From assembly GCA_001898225.1 (NCBI GenBank), contig MKTJ01000077.1, forward strand, positions 1-64,000: a stretch of DNA of 64,000 nt, read 5' to 3'. Shown in pieces: positions 52,017 to 60,076 of this stretch. This stretch comes from Chloroflexi bacterium 54-19 (GTDB lineage: Bacteria; Chloroflexota; Chloroflexia; Chloroheliales; Chloroheliaceae). The position numbers and the translations under genes are program-made. The notes beneath the pieces are model-generated. The model was not told the origin of the DNA. It was given only the letters and a program-made list of their open reading frames with translations, and made no database searches. Each line of letters opens with the position of its first letter. Positions within the stretch are counted from its first letter, which is position 1.

Positions 52017-53033
52017 TTAAGATTTAAGCCAGCGGGCGGCTTCCTTGGCGTGATAAGTGATAATCATGTCAGCCCCGGCCCGTTTGATGGCGGTGAGGCT
52101 TTCGCGCACGACCCGTTCCTCGTCCAACCAGCCCATTTTGGCCGCCGCCTTAAGCATCGAGTACTCACCGCTAACGTTGTAAGCCGCCAGGGGCAAATCG
52201 AAGCGGTCCTTCACGCGGGCGATAACATCGAGATAAGCCAGGGCCGGTTTGACCATAATCATGTCGGCACCTTCGGCAATATCGAGTTCAACCTCGCGCA
52301 GGGCTTCGCGGGCGTTCGGAGGGTCCATCTGGTAACTGCGGCGGTCGCCAAAGGCCGGGGCGCTGTCGGCGGCTTCGCGGAAGGGCCCATAGAAACCACT
52401 GGCATACTTGGCCGAGTAAGCCATAATCGGGGTGTTTTCAAAGCCACCTTCGTCCAGGGCGGCCCGGATTGCCCCGATGCGGCCATCCATCATGTCGGAA
52501 GGCGCGATGATGTCGGCCCCGGCCTCGGCGTGGGAAAGGGCCATCTTCGAGAGCAAATCGAGGGTCGGGTCGTTCAAGACGTAGCCCGAAGCGTCGAGGA
52601 CGCCACAATGTCCGTGGTCGGTGTATTCGCACAGGCAGACATCGGTGATGACAACCAGTTCCGGTACAGCCTTTTTAATCTCGCGGACAGCGGCCTGGAC
52701 GACCCCGTTCGGATTGTAAGCCTCGGTACCGACGGCATCCTTGAAATCGGGGATACCAAAGAGCAGGACCGCCGGGATACCAAGCGCGGCGATTGTCTCG
52801 GCCTCGCGGGCGACCCGTTCGACCGGCCAGCGATAGACGCCCGGCATCGAACTGATTTCGACTTCCTCTTTGATTGATTCGGCGATAAAAAGGGGGTAAA
52901 TAAAATTGTCCACCGATAGATGGGTTTCACGCACCATCCGGCGCAGGTTCTCGGTGCGGCGGGTCCGGCGCGGACGAGTGACCAGGTTTGCCCGCCTGGC
53001 GGTGCCGCTTATAATTTCACGTTCTTCTAACAT
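52017..53033 (-). CDS. hemB: Porphobilinogen synthase
   Basis: A 338-residue enzyme that joins two 5-aminolevulinate molecules into porphobilinogen. The zinc-type cysteine site DVCLCEYTDHGHCG gives C133, C135 and C143; Schiff-base lysines are K209 (YSAKYAS) and K262 (MVKPA). The C-terminus has AAYNVSGEYSMLKAAA and IITYHAKEAA. It is the last gene of the hem cluster, 117 nt after hemL with a REP-like hairpin between. Confidence 0.97.
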   Translation of the reverse strand: MLEEREIISGTARRANLVTRPRRTRRTENLRRMVRETHLSVDNFIYPLFIAESIKEEVEISSMPGVYRWPVERVAREAETIAALGIPAVLLFGIPDFKDAVGTEAYNPNGVVQAAVREIKKAVPELVVITDVCLCEYTDHGHCGVLDASGYVLNDPTLDLLSKMALSHAEAGADIIAPSDMMDGRIGAIRAALDEGGFENTPIMAYSAKYASGFYGPFREAADSAPAFGDRRSYQMDPPNAREALREVELDIAEGADMIMVKPALAYLDVIARVKDRFDLPLAAYNVSGEYSMLKAAAKMGWLDEERVVRESLTAIKRAGADMIITYHAKEAARWLKS

Positions 53034-53108
53034 TTTTTAAAACTCCTTAAAACCACCGGGTTAAGAACCGGTTCATCCCTGGATTAGTGCCAACGCCAAC
53101 GGCGTGAG

Positions 53109-53131
53109 ATTCTGACGCTTTGCGTCAGAAT
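53109..53131. repeat. REP-like palindrome between hemL and hemB
   Basis: 10-bp perfect stem (53109-53118 / 53122-53131, ATTCTGACGC and complement) with a TTT loop and no U-tail. A further small inverted repeat, CCGG...CCGG, lies at 53056-53072. Confidence 0.6.
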
Positions 53132-53150
53132 GACGATAGGCCGAACCGGA

Positions 53151-54455
53151 CTAAGCAGTCGGCTGCTCGACCAGGGCAGCAAAACTCCGGCGGGCTGCCG
53201 CGATAGTCTGCTCAATATGTTCGTCGGTGTGAGCGCTCGACAGGAACCCGGCTTCAAACTGGCTCGGCGCGAGATAGATGCCCTGCTCAATCATATTCCA
53301 GAAAAAACGGGCATAGGCTTTGGTATCGGCTTTCTTGGCCTCGGCGTAGTTGTGGACTTCCTCGCCGGTAAAGAAAAGGCCGAACTTGGTACCGACCGAC
53401 TTGAAGTAGACCGGGACCGGGCTTTCTTTACAGGCTACGTCCATCCCGGCGGTCAGAACTTTCATTTTAGCTTCGAGTTTTTCATAGAAACCCGGCTCAA
53501 AGACCTTTTTGAGGGTGGCAATACCGGCAGCCATCGCCAGGGGGTTGCCGCTAAGTGTCCCGGCCTGGTAGACCGGGCCGACCGGCGCAACCATCTGCAT
53601 GATTTCCCTACGACCACCGTAGGCCCCAACGGGCAGGCCACCGCCAATGACTTTGCCGAGGGTGGTCAGGTCGGGCCGGATACCGGTCAATCCCTGGACA
53701 CCACCCGCGCCACCGATGCGGAACCCGGTCATAACCTCGTCAAAGATGAGCAAAGCGCCTTCGCGCTCGGTGATAGCCCGCAGCCCTTCCAGGAAGCCGT
53801 TTTCGGGCAAGACCAGGCCCATGTTGGCCGCGACCGGCTCGACAATAATGGCGGCAATCTGGCCGGGGTTGGAGGCAAACAGCTTTTCGACCGCTTCAAG
53901 GTCGTTGTAGGGCGCGGTCAGGGTATCGGTGGCGTTGGCCGCCGTGACGCCGGGGCTATCCGGCAAACCAAGGGTGGCGACCCCGCTCCCGGCGTGGACC
54001 AGCAAGAAGTCGGCGTGGCCGTGATAGCAGCCCTCGAATTTTAGAATCTTGTTGCGTTTGGTGAAGGCGCGGGCCACCCGCAGAGCGCTCATAGTCGCCT
54101 CGGTGCCGCTACTGACAAAGCGAATCATTTCGATGGCGGGCATCGCCCCGGTAATCAGTGCGGCCAGTTCGGTTTCGAGGGCGGTCGGCGCGCCGTAACT
54201 GGTCCCCTTCAGGGCCTGTTTCGTGATAGCCCCGACCACGGAGGGCTCGGCGTGACCGAGGATAAGCGGCCCCCAGCTAAGCACGAAGTCGATAAAGCGG
54301 TTGCCGTCGGCGTCGTACATGTAGGGGCCTTCGCCACGCTCGATAAAAAGCGGGTTACCGCCCACTCCTTTAAAAGCTCGTACCGGACTGTTTACACCGC
54401 CCGGTATTAGCTGGCTGGCCTGCGCATGTAAAGCCCGCGATTTTTCAAAATTCAT
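53151..54455 (-). CDS. hemL: Glutamate-1-semialdehyde 2,1-aminomutase
   Basis: A 434-residue PLP enzyme that turns glutamate-1-semialdehyde into 5-aminolevulinate, the second step of the C5 pathway. PLP lysine K268 lies in TTLGKVIGGGLPVGAYGG; FDEVMTGFR and SSGTEATMSALRVARA are typical. I set the start at ATG 54455 with GGGGAG upstream; the frame is open far upstream but that part is a shadow of hemQ. It lies 25 nt after hemQ. HemA is encoded in the same operon. Confidence 0.97.
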   Translation of the reverse strand: MNFEKSRALHAQASQLIPGGVNSPVRAFKGVGGNPLFIERGEGPYMYDADGNRFIDFVLSWGPLILGHAEPSVVGAITKQALKGTSYGAPTALETELAALITGAMPAIEMIRFVSSGTEATMSALRVARAFTKRNKILKFEGCYHGHADFLLVHAGSGVATLGLPDSPGVTAANATDTLTAPYNDLEAVEKLFASNPGQIAAIIVEPVAANMGLVLPENGFLEGLRAITEREGALLIFDEVMTGFRIGGAGGVQGLTGIRPDLTTLGKVIGGGLPVGAYGGRREIMQMVAPVGPVYQAGTLSGNPLAMAAGIATLKKVFEPGFYEKLEAKMKVLTAGMDVACKESPVPVYFKSVGTKFGLFFTGEEVHNYAEAKKADTKAYARFFWNMIEQGIYLAPSQFEAGFLSSAHTDEHIEQTIAAARRSFAALVEQPTA

Positions 54456-54480
54456 AAAACTCCCCAGGTCGTCCGAGCCG

Positions 54481-55362
54481 TTAAAGACCCATGTTTTTGA
54501 TAATCTGCTCGACCGTGGCCGATATACAGGTGAAAATAGGCACGTCCCGGATAGTATATAGGCTGCTTTCGGTTTCGCGCAATTCCTGGACAAGGTCGAG
54601 GAAGTCAGCCGGGTAATCGGTCTCGAAGGCGACCACGAAATCCTGGTCGTCCAGGCCGAAAGAATAGCTGGTGTTGAGCTTGACGGTCGGGTACTTGTGG
54701 CCGACATAGATATGCTCGTTCATGATGCGTTTGCGCTCGTCGGCGGGCAGTAGATACCAGGGCCGGTTCTTGACGAACGGGTAGACAAAGAGATATTTTG
54801 CGCCCCAGGGCTCGACCCGTAGCCGTTCATTCTCACTGCCTTCGTGGTGATGGTCGTCAGTGTAAATCGAACGCTTGGTCATGGCAAAGTAGTGGTAGGG
54901 CAGGGTCAGGTAAGCCCCCAGGCCGGTCGAAAGCACGGTCGAATGGACCTCCTGGAAGCGTTCAAGACCGCTCGGCGCGTCACCCTCTTTGTTGCAGGGG
55001 ACCACGTGCCAGAGCATGAAGTCACAATCGCCACGCACACCGCTCAGAGAATAGGGCCGGAGCAGTTCGCCACGGGGGTAGAGGTCTTCCATAACGGCCA
55101 GGAATTCCTGGATGCCCTGTTCGCGTTCGGCGCGGGGGAGGCGGCGGAAGGCCGGGTCGAGCTTGTAAAAGCTGTATTTTACAAACTGCTGGCGGCTGGT
55201 GTTATGTTTGTATTCCACCTTCATTTCGGGCGCTTCGCCCATCACCCGACCCCCTTTGAGGCCGAGCTTCTCGCGCATGGCTTTTTCGCTTTCGGTTTCT
55301 TCCAGGGCCGGATTGGGATAGGTGGTTAAACTATTTCCATTAGTTAGGTCGTTACCTGACAT
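54481..55362 (-). CDS. hemQ: HemQ-type coproheme decarboxylase (chlorite dismutase family)
   Basis: A 293-residue protein of the chlorite-dismutase fold. The family block YPFVKNRPWYLLP...ERKRIMNEHIYVGHKYPTV, then TSYSFGLDDQDFVVAFE, contains the likely proximal haem histidine, and the Arg of true chlorite dismutase is not in a recognisable context. In the coproporphyrin-dependent pathway HemQ decarboxylates coproheme to haem b. An N-terminal extension of about 60 residues is rich in polar residues. ATG at 55362 with AAGGAG; the longer frame overlaps hemD. It starts 4 nt after the hemD stop. Presence beside hemACDLB supports the HemQ role. Confidence 0.92.
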   Translation of the reverse strand: MSGNDLTNGNSLTTYPNPALEETESEKAMREKLGLKGGRVMGEAPEMKVEYKHNTSRQQFVKYSFYKLDPAFRRLPRAEREQGIQEFLAVMEDLYPRGELLRPYSLSGVRGDCDFMLWHVVPCNKEGDAPSGLERFQEVHSTVLSTGLGAYLTLPYHYFAMTKRSIYTDDHHHEGSENERLRVEPWGAKYLFVYPFVKNRPWYLLPADERKRIMNEHIYVGHKYPTVKLNTSYSFGLDDQDFVVAFETDYPADFLDLVQELRETESSLYTIRDVPIFTCISATVEQIIKNMGL

Positions 55363-55366
55363 TGAA

Positions 55367-56188
55367 CTACTCCTTAAACTCGTAGTAAACCAAAATGGCT
55401 TTGACAAGGTGCTCAATTGTATATTCGGGCGCTTCCAGGGCCACGGTCAGGCCGAGTTCGCGGGCGGTCCCAGCGGTCACCGGACCAATACAGGCCACGA
55501 TGCTTTTTGCCAGCAGGTCGGGCAAAGGTTGGGCAGTGACAGCAGCCAACCGGGCGGCAAAAAAGCGGACGGTGCTTGAAGACGTGAAAGTTATGAGGTC
55601 AACCCGGCCCGCTTCGAGGAGCCTGACCAGTTCGGCGGCATCCAGGTTCCCGCCTGTCTCCGCTACGACCGTCCGGTAAGCTATTATTTGCTCGACGGAC
55701 GCACCCCCGGCTTCCAGCCCTTCCAGCAGGGCTTCACGGGCTAACTCGGCTCGAGGAAGCAAAAAACGTTGTCCGGCTACATTCCCCAAATCGGCCAGGA
55801 TACCCTCAGCCACAAACTTCTGAGGCACCAGGGCCGGGGTTACACCCCGGTTGGTGAGGGCCGCTGCCGTGGCCGGGCCAATCGCGCAGACCTTCAAATT
55901 TCCTAAAGCGGCGGTCTTCCCGGCAACTTCCAGGCGCGGCCAGAAATATTCAACCCCGTTGACACTGGTAAAAATCACCCAATCGAACGAATCGAGTCGG
56001 TTGATAGCGTCATCTAAAGGCTCGAAACTCTCCGGCGGGACAATCTGAATGACCGGGAATTCGAGAGCGTTGGCCCCCAGCCCTTCCAGCCGGTTTATCA
56101 ACGACCCGGCCTGGCGCTGGGCCCGCGTCACCACGATGGTCTTGCCCAGAAGCGGCTTATTTTCGGTTGTAACGGCAGACTGACTCAT
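55367..56188 (-). CDS. hemD: Uroporphyrinogen-III synthase
   Basis: A 273-residue enzyme that closes and inverts ring D to give uroporphyrinogen III. Two-domain HemD fold: TIVVTRAQRQAGSLINRLEGLGANALEFPVIQI at the N-terminus, DWVIFTSVNGVEYFW, CAIGPATAAAL and, later, LITFTSSSTVRFF with ACIGPVTAGTARELGLTV. I prefer the ATG at 56188 (GGGG just before); a GTG at 56206 that overlaps the hemC stop as TAGTG is also possible. It ends 4 nt before hemQ. Confidence 0.93.
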   Translation of the reverse strand: MSQSAVTTENKPLLGKTIVVTRAQRQAGSLINRLEGLGANALEFPVIQIVPPESFEPLDDAINRLDSFDWVIFTSVNGVEYFWPRLEVAGKTAALGNLKVCAIGPATAAALTNRGVTPALVPQKFVAEGILADLGNVAGQRFLLPRAELAREALLEGLEAGGASVEQIIAYRTVVAETGGNLDAAELVRLLEAGRVDLITFTSSSTVRFFAARLAAVTAQPLPDLLAKSIVACIGPVTAGTARELGLTVALEAPEYTIEHLVKAILVYYEFKE

Positions 56189-56205
56189 AAATCCCCGGTT
56201 ACCCA

Positions 56206-57186
56206 CTACTTGCGTTCGGTGACATAGCCGTTGGCGCGGGCTTCGTCCAGAATCTGTTTCGCGCCTTCATCGAGAGCCAGGGCGGCCAGTTGGCGGCCTA
56301 GTTCCTGCCCGGTTTCAAGGGAGCCATCCCAATCGGCGGCATATTCCACCCGGATATAGCGCGCCCCGTCCGGGCTGCCCACAAACGCCTGCCCCGTGAT
56401 TTGCCCGTCTTTAACTTCGAGGTAACAGCCGACCGGGGTCTGGCAACCGCCGCCGAGCTCTCCCATAAAGGTCTTTTCCCCGGCTACAGCCGCCTGGGCC
56501 TCCGAGTCGTTGAGCGAACTCAACAGTTCAAGTAAGGCGGTATCGTCGGCGCGACATTCCGGTCCCAGCGCCCCCTGACCAGGAGCGGGCAGCATAGCCG
56601 AGTAGGGGAGCAGGGCAGTAATTTCGCCGCCCCGGTCGAGCCGGTCGAGGCCCGCCGCCGCAAGGATAATAGCGTCGTAATTTTCGGGGCTACCTTCCAG
56701 CAACTTTCGCATGCGGGTGTCCACGTTGCCGCGCAAAGGAATAACCTTGAAATCAGGCCGGAGAGCCAGTAATTGCGAGGCTCGGCGGGTGCTGCTGGTG
56801 CCGATTACGGCGTTTTGCGGTAGCTCTTCTAAAGAAAGGTTGCCTTTGCTGATAAGAGCGTCGCGGGCATCGGCCCGGCCCGGCGTCACCGGCACCACCA
56901 GGCCTTCCGGCTGATAATGGGGCAAATCCTTGAGGCTGTGGACGGCCAGGTCAATATCGCCACGCAGGAGGGCTTCTTCCAGTTCGCGGACGAAAAAGCC
57001 GTCATTATTGATGCTCTGGAGGGGGCGGTCCTGGATCCGGTCGCCCTGGGTCGTAATAATTTTGGTTTCGATGGTGAGGCCGGGATGGACGGCACGCAGC
57101 CGCTCGATAATCCAGTTGGTCTGCCAGAGGGCTAACTTGCTGCCGCGGGTGCCGACGACAAAATGGCGGTCTTTAATGGGTTCCAT
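56206..57186 (-). CDS. hemC: Hydroxymethylbilane synthase (porphobilinogen deaminase)
   Basis: A 326-residue enzyme that polymerises four porphobilinogens. RGSKLALWQTNWI, HSLKDLP, TSSTRRASQLLALRPD and the dipyrromethane-anchoring C248 in GELGGGCQTPVG are all present. It overlaps hemA by 14 nt and ends at the hemD start region, indicating tight translational coupling. Confidence 0.97.
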   Translation of the reverse strand: MEPIKDRHFVVGTRGSKLALWQTNWIIERLRAVHPGLTIETKIITTQGDRIQDRPLQSINNDGFFVRELEEALLRGDIDLAVHSLKDLPHYQPEGLVVPVTPGRADARDALISKGNLSLEELPQNAVIGTSSTRRASQLLALRPDFKVIPLRGNVDTRMRKLLEGSPENYDAIILAAAGLDRLDRGGEITALLPYSAMLPAPGQGALGPECRADDTALLELLSSLNDSEAQAAVAGEKTFMGELGGGCQTPVGCYLEVKDGQITGQAFVGSPDGARYIRVEYAADWDGSLETGQELGRQLAALALDEGAKQILDEARANGYVTERK

Positions 57187-58480
57187 TGACGCTGTTTACT
57201 CCGTTCAGGGAAAAAAGATGGCGGACCACCTCGGCATAGCGGTCGGCCTCGGTGCTGTTGGCAACCTCTTTCAGGCGCAGGGTCGGCTCGTGCAGAAGCT
57301 TGTTGACGATGCGGCTGGTCAGGTCTTCCAGCAAACGGACCTCGCGGTCAGAGACATCACCCAGGGCCTGGATAGTGCGGTGGAGTTCGTTTTTGCGGAT
57401 AGTATCGGCGTGCTGGCGCAGGGTAGTGATGGTCGGCACCACCGTTAAAGCGCCCAGCCAGGCCATAAAATCGGCCAGTTCTTCGGCAACTATTTCGCGG
57501 ACGTGGCCCACTTCGCCACTCCGGCGGGCTTTGTTGGCTTCGGCCAGAACGTTCACGCCGTCAATGTCCCAGACGCGCACGCCCGGCACCTGCGCGGCGT
57601 CCGGCTCGACATCGCGAGGGACGGCAATATCAACGATATAGATGGGGCGGTCCTCGCCACGGGCGGCCATAGCGGTTTCGAGATGGGCGCGGAGGACGAC
57701 CGGGTGAGGGGCGGCGGTCGAGGTAATAACCACGTCCGCCTCGGACAGGGCCGGGACCAGGGCTTCAAAGGCCCGGATATTTTCCTCAGTCAGGCCAAGC
57801 TGACGGGCGGTTTCGCAGGCGTTCCCCAGGTCGCGGTTGACCAGCGTCAGGTCGCTAACCTTTTTATCGAGCAAAATCTGGCCGGTCAGCCGCCCGGTCT
57901 TGCCGCTCCCGATGACCAGGGCGTGTTTGCCTTCGAGCGAGCCGATTTTTTCTTCCAGGAGTTCAATCGCCGTAAAGCTGACCGACACACCGTTCTCACC
58001 GATGGCGGTCTCGGTGCGGGCCCGTTTGCCGGTAGTGATAGCGGCCCGGAAAAAAGCGTCCAGCACCCGACCGGAGGCACCCAGGCGGCGGGCATGCTCG
58101 ATAGCCTCGCGGACCTGGCCCTGGATCTGGGCTTCGCCGACGACCATTGATTGGATACCGCTCGCGACCTCGAAAAGGTGGCGGACCGCCTCAGGCCCGC
58201 TCAGAAAGAAAAGATAGGATTCGAAAATCTCGGTGGGCGTGTGGTGAAAATCGCCAAGGAAATCTTTCAAAGTGGCGTAAAGGGTGCCGGAAAGGTCGTC
58301 GCCCCCGTAGACATAAAGCTCGACCCGGTTACAGGTGGAGAGGATAGCGGCTTCCTGGACCGAAGGTAACGCCAGCAGGGCCTGGTAGGCGGCAGCCAGC
58401 CGGTGCGGGGTGAATGAAATGCGCTCCCGGATTTCTACCGGCGCTTCGTTACAATCCAATCCAACAGTTACGATTTGCAT
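57173..58480 (-). CDS. hemA: Glutamyl-tRNA reductase
   Basis: A 435-residue NADPH enzyme that reduces glutamyl-tRNA to glutamate-1-semialdehyde, the committed step of C5 haem synthesis. The thioester cysteine is C50 in STCNRVELYVYGG; GEAQIQGQVREAIEHAR and the Rossmann site VIGSGKTGRLTGQIL follow. The C-terminal dimerisation domain is helical. First gene of the hem operon; ATG close behind AAGGAG (3 nt). The operon encodes all steps to uroporphyrinogen III. Confidence 0.97.
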   Translation of the reverse strand: MQIVTVGLDCNEAPVEIRERISFTPHRLAAAYQALLALPSVQEAAILSTCNRVELYVYGGDDLSGTLYATLKDFLGDFHHTPTEIFESYLFFLSGPEAVRHLFEVASGIQSMVVGEAQIQGQVREAIEHARRLGASGRVLDAFFRAAITTGKRARTETAIGENGVSVSFTAIELLEEKIGSLEGKHALVIGSGKTGRLTGQILLDKKVSDLTLVNRDLGNACETARQLGLTEENIRAFEALVPALSEADVVITSTAAPHPVVLRAHLETAMAARGEDRPIYIVDIAVPRDVEPDAAQVPGVRVWDIDGVNVLAEANKARRSGEVGHVREIVAEELADFMAWLGALTVVPTITTLRQHADTIRKNELHRTIQALGDVSDREVRLLEDLTSRIVNKLLHEPTLRLKEVANSTEADRYAEVVRHLFSLNGVNSVNGTH

Positions 58481-58856
58481 ATGCTCCTTCGGCAGCCCCT
58501 GGCTGGTGATTCTTTTGTTCCGCTAACCCGAATTATATACTATTCACCGGAATGATGACGCCGGGCCGGGCCGGAAAACCCCTTTTGGTGTTATTGTAAC
58601 AACTTACAACCCTGAATGTATGGGGTACAGACCCTATTTTTAACCGGCTGCCCGGCGACACGGGCCGGAGATTTCTAAGGTGGTGGTCAAGGATATATTA
58701 AAAAAATAACCGCCGGGCAACATCGTTAGAACTACCTAGAGAGTAGTGATGGAACTCACAGGAAGATTTTTATAGGGAAAAAGGGCAATTTTGGATAAAA
58801 ATTAGGGGAAGGATAAGGGAATTTCTTAAGGTGGAGAAAAAAAGGCAAAAAAATGG
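58481..58856. other. Intergenic region upstream of the hem operon
   Basis: 376 nt between hemA and tRNA-Gly. A TATAAT on the minus strand at 58537-58532 with a poor -35 is a possible hemA promoter about 50 nt upstream. A GC-rich inverted stretch near 58643-58667 (GCCCGG...CCGGGC-like) could end the tRNA transcript. No ORF seen. Confidence 0.4.
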
Positions 58857-58929
58857 AGCGGAAGACGAGATTCGAACTCGCGACCTTCTCCTTGGCAAGG
58901 AGATGCTCTACCAACTGAGCCACTTCCGC
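58857..58929 (-). tRNA. tRNA-Gly (GCC)
   Basis: 73-nt cloverleaf: acceptor GCGGAAG/CTTCCGC, D-arm GGCTCAGTTGGTAGAGC, anticodon loop TTGCCAA with anticodon GCC, T-loop GAGTTCGAATCTC, discriminator T. No encoded CCA. Confidence 0.97.
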
Positions 58930-58989
58930 TCTTTACTACTAACTTTTCACTTTTTAAGTGTTGCGCGGCCTCATCAGCGTTGCAGGGGT

Positions 58990-59018
58990 ATTATATATAT
59001 CCGGTTAGCGTTTGTCAA
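58990..59018 (-). promoter_or_regulatory. Consensus promoter of tRNA-Gly
   Basis: Perfect -35 TTGACA (59018-59013), 17-nt spacer and perfect -10 TATAAT (58995-58990), about 61 nt upstream of the tRNA 5' end. Confidence 0.88.
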
Positions 59019-59035
59019 GCCGATTCTGGAGGAAT

Positions 59036-59752
59036 TTAGAGAATATTTATCGCCCTGGCTGCCAATGCCGCCAGGGTCACCAGCGAGATAATCGACTGTA
59101 TCATCGAAAGGATTTTGATACGGGTAGTCAAGATGGGTGTATCGGTTGGGCTAAAAGCGGTGCTGGTGTTAAAAGCTACAAACAAATAGTCCATAAAACC
59201 GGGCCGCCATTCCTGGAACCGCGCCTTTTGCTCCTCGACGGTCAGGCAGGGAAATAATAGCTCGGCCTGCTGGCGATAATCCTGGCAGGATTCGTGACTG
59301 CGGGCATACGGGCCGCCCCCGTCAACCTGCCAGTACCACAGGCCAAATATCACGATATTTGAACCCCACAGAATCGCGGCATCCTTTAAAAGGGTAACCG
59401 CTTCGAGCGATTTGCCACCGAGAGAAATCATCAAAAGGCCGATGCTGATCACCTCCGAGAAAGTTACGACGCAGCAAAGGGCCAGCAACAATAAATGATT
59501 TATAAAATGATTGCCTTTGAGACGGAAAATTATCGCCGGTATCACCAGCACCAGGATAAGGGTCACCTGCAACCAGTCCGGTATAAAGGTAAGGCGGTCG
59601 GATAAGACGCTGTAAGCCCCGCCAATCGCCACCAGGGCCAGCAAAGCGGGCCAGCGCCGGGCCTCTTTGCGCAATTCCCGGTTTGCGCCCCGGAAGACCT
59701 CCTGCGTTTCGACCCTGAGCTGCTGGAATACATTTTTGGAACTGCTCGACAC
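59036..59752 (-). CDS. Polytopic membrane protein of unknown function (pore-loop-like C-terminus)
   Basis: A 238-residue membrane protein with about five or six hydrophobic segments (46-62, 66-82, 88-110, 130-147, 205-236). The C-terminal block DYLFVAFNTSTAFSPTDTPIL, then RIKILSMIQSIISLVTLAALAARAINIL, resembles small re-entrant/pore regions of DUF1345-like proteins, but the assignment is tentative. I place the start at GTG 59752 because GAGG lies 6 nt before it; a GTG 12 nt upstream is also possible. Confidence 0.6.
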   Translation of the reverse strand: MSSSSKNVFQQLRVETQEVFRGANRELRKEARRWPALLALVAIGGAYSVLSDRLTFIPDWLQVTLILVLVIPAIIFRLKGNHFINHLLLLALCCVVTFSEVISIGLLMISLGGKSLEAVTLLKDAAILWGSNIVIFGLWYWQVDGGGPYARSHESCQDYRQQAELLFPCLTVEEQKARFQEWRPGFMDYLFVAFNTSTAFSPTDTPILTTRIKILSMIQSIISLVTLAALAARAINIL

Positions 59753-60076
59753 TTTTAACCTCACTCAAAAGCCAGGCTAAAACAAACCCGGCCCGGTTAA
59801 ACCACCCCGATTTATCTTATTAAACGTGAATAATAAGAGATTTAGTAATTTTAAAAACCCTAACAATCAATTGTAGCCAAAGATTGGAACGCCGGACAAA
59901 GGTGTTAAGACCTAAAATTGGACCTATTTTTGACGAAAGGTTGAGGGTTATTGACTATCCTGTTGAGGTGATACCGCCTGGCCGGTTAATTGCCAAAAAA
60001 GGGCTGTCTTGTTAAGATGTGCAGGTCTTTTGCCAATAGTAAGTGCAGCTTTACAGCCGGAAAGCGATTATTTTTT
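59753..60076. other. Divergent intergenic region upstream of the aminotransferase gene
   Basis: 324 nt. A perfect 8-bp inverted repeat TCTTATTA/TAATAAGA lies at 59815-59822 and 59831-59838 and may be an operator. A TTGACT at 59952 lacks a well-spaced -10. The in-frame extension of the aminotransferase upstream of 60077 has no family similarity and is left out. Confidence 0.4.

Noticed and set aside
53151..54707. Long N-terminal extension of HemL (84 residues upstream of 54455)
   Set aside because: The extension is out-of-frame sequence of hemQ with Ser/Thr/Arg-rich nonsense composition; GGGGAG before ATG 54455 marks the real start.
54481..55362. True chlorite dismutase
   Set aside because: The gene is embedded in a hem operon and lacks a recognisable distal Arg context; HemQ is the better reading, though not proven.
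58831..59091. 86-residue plus-strand ORF
   Set aside because: It covers tRNA-Gly and its promoter on the other strand.
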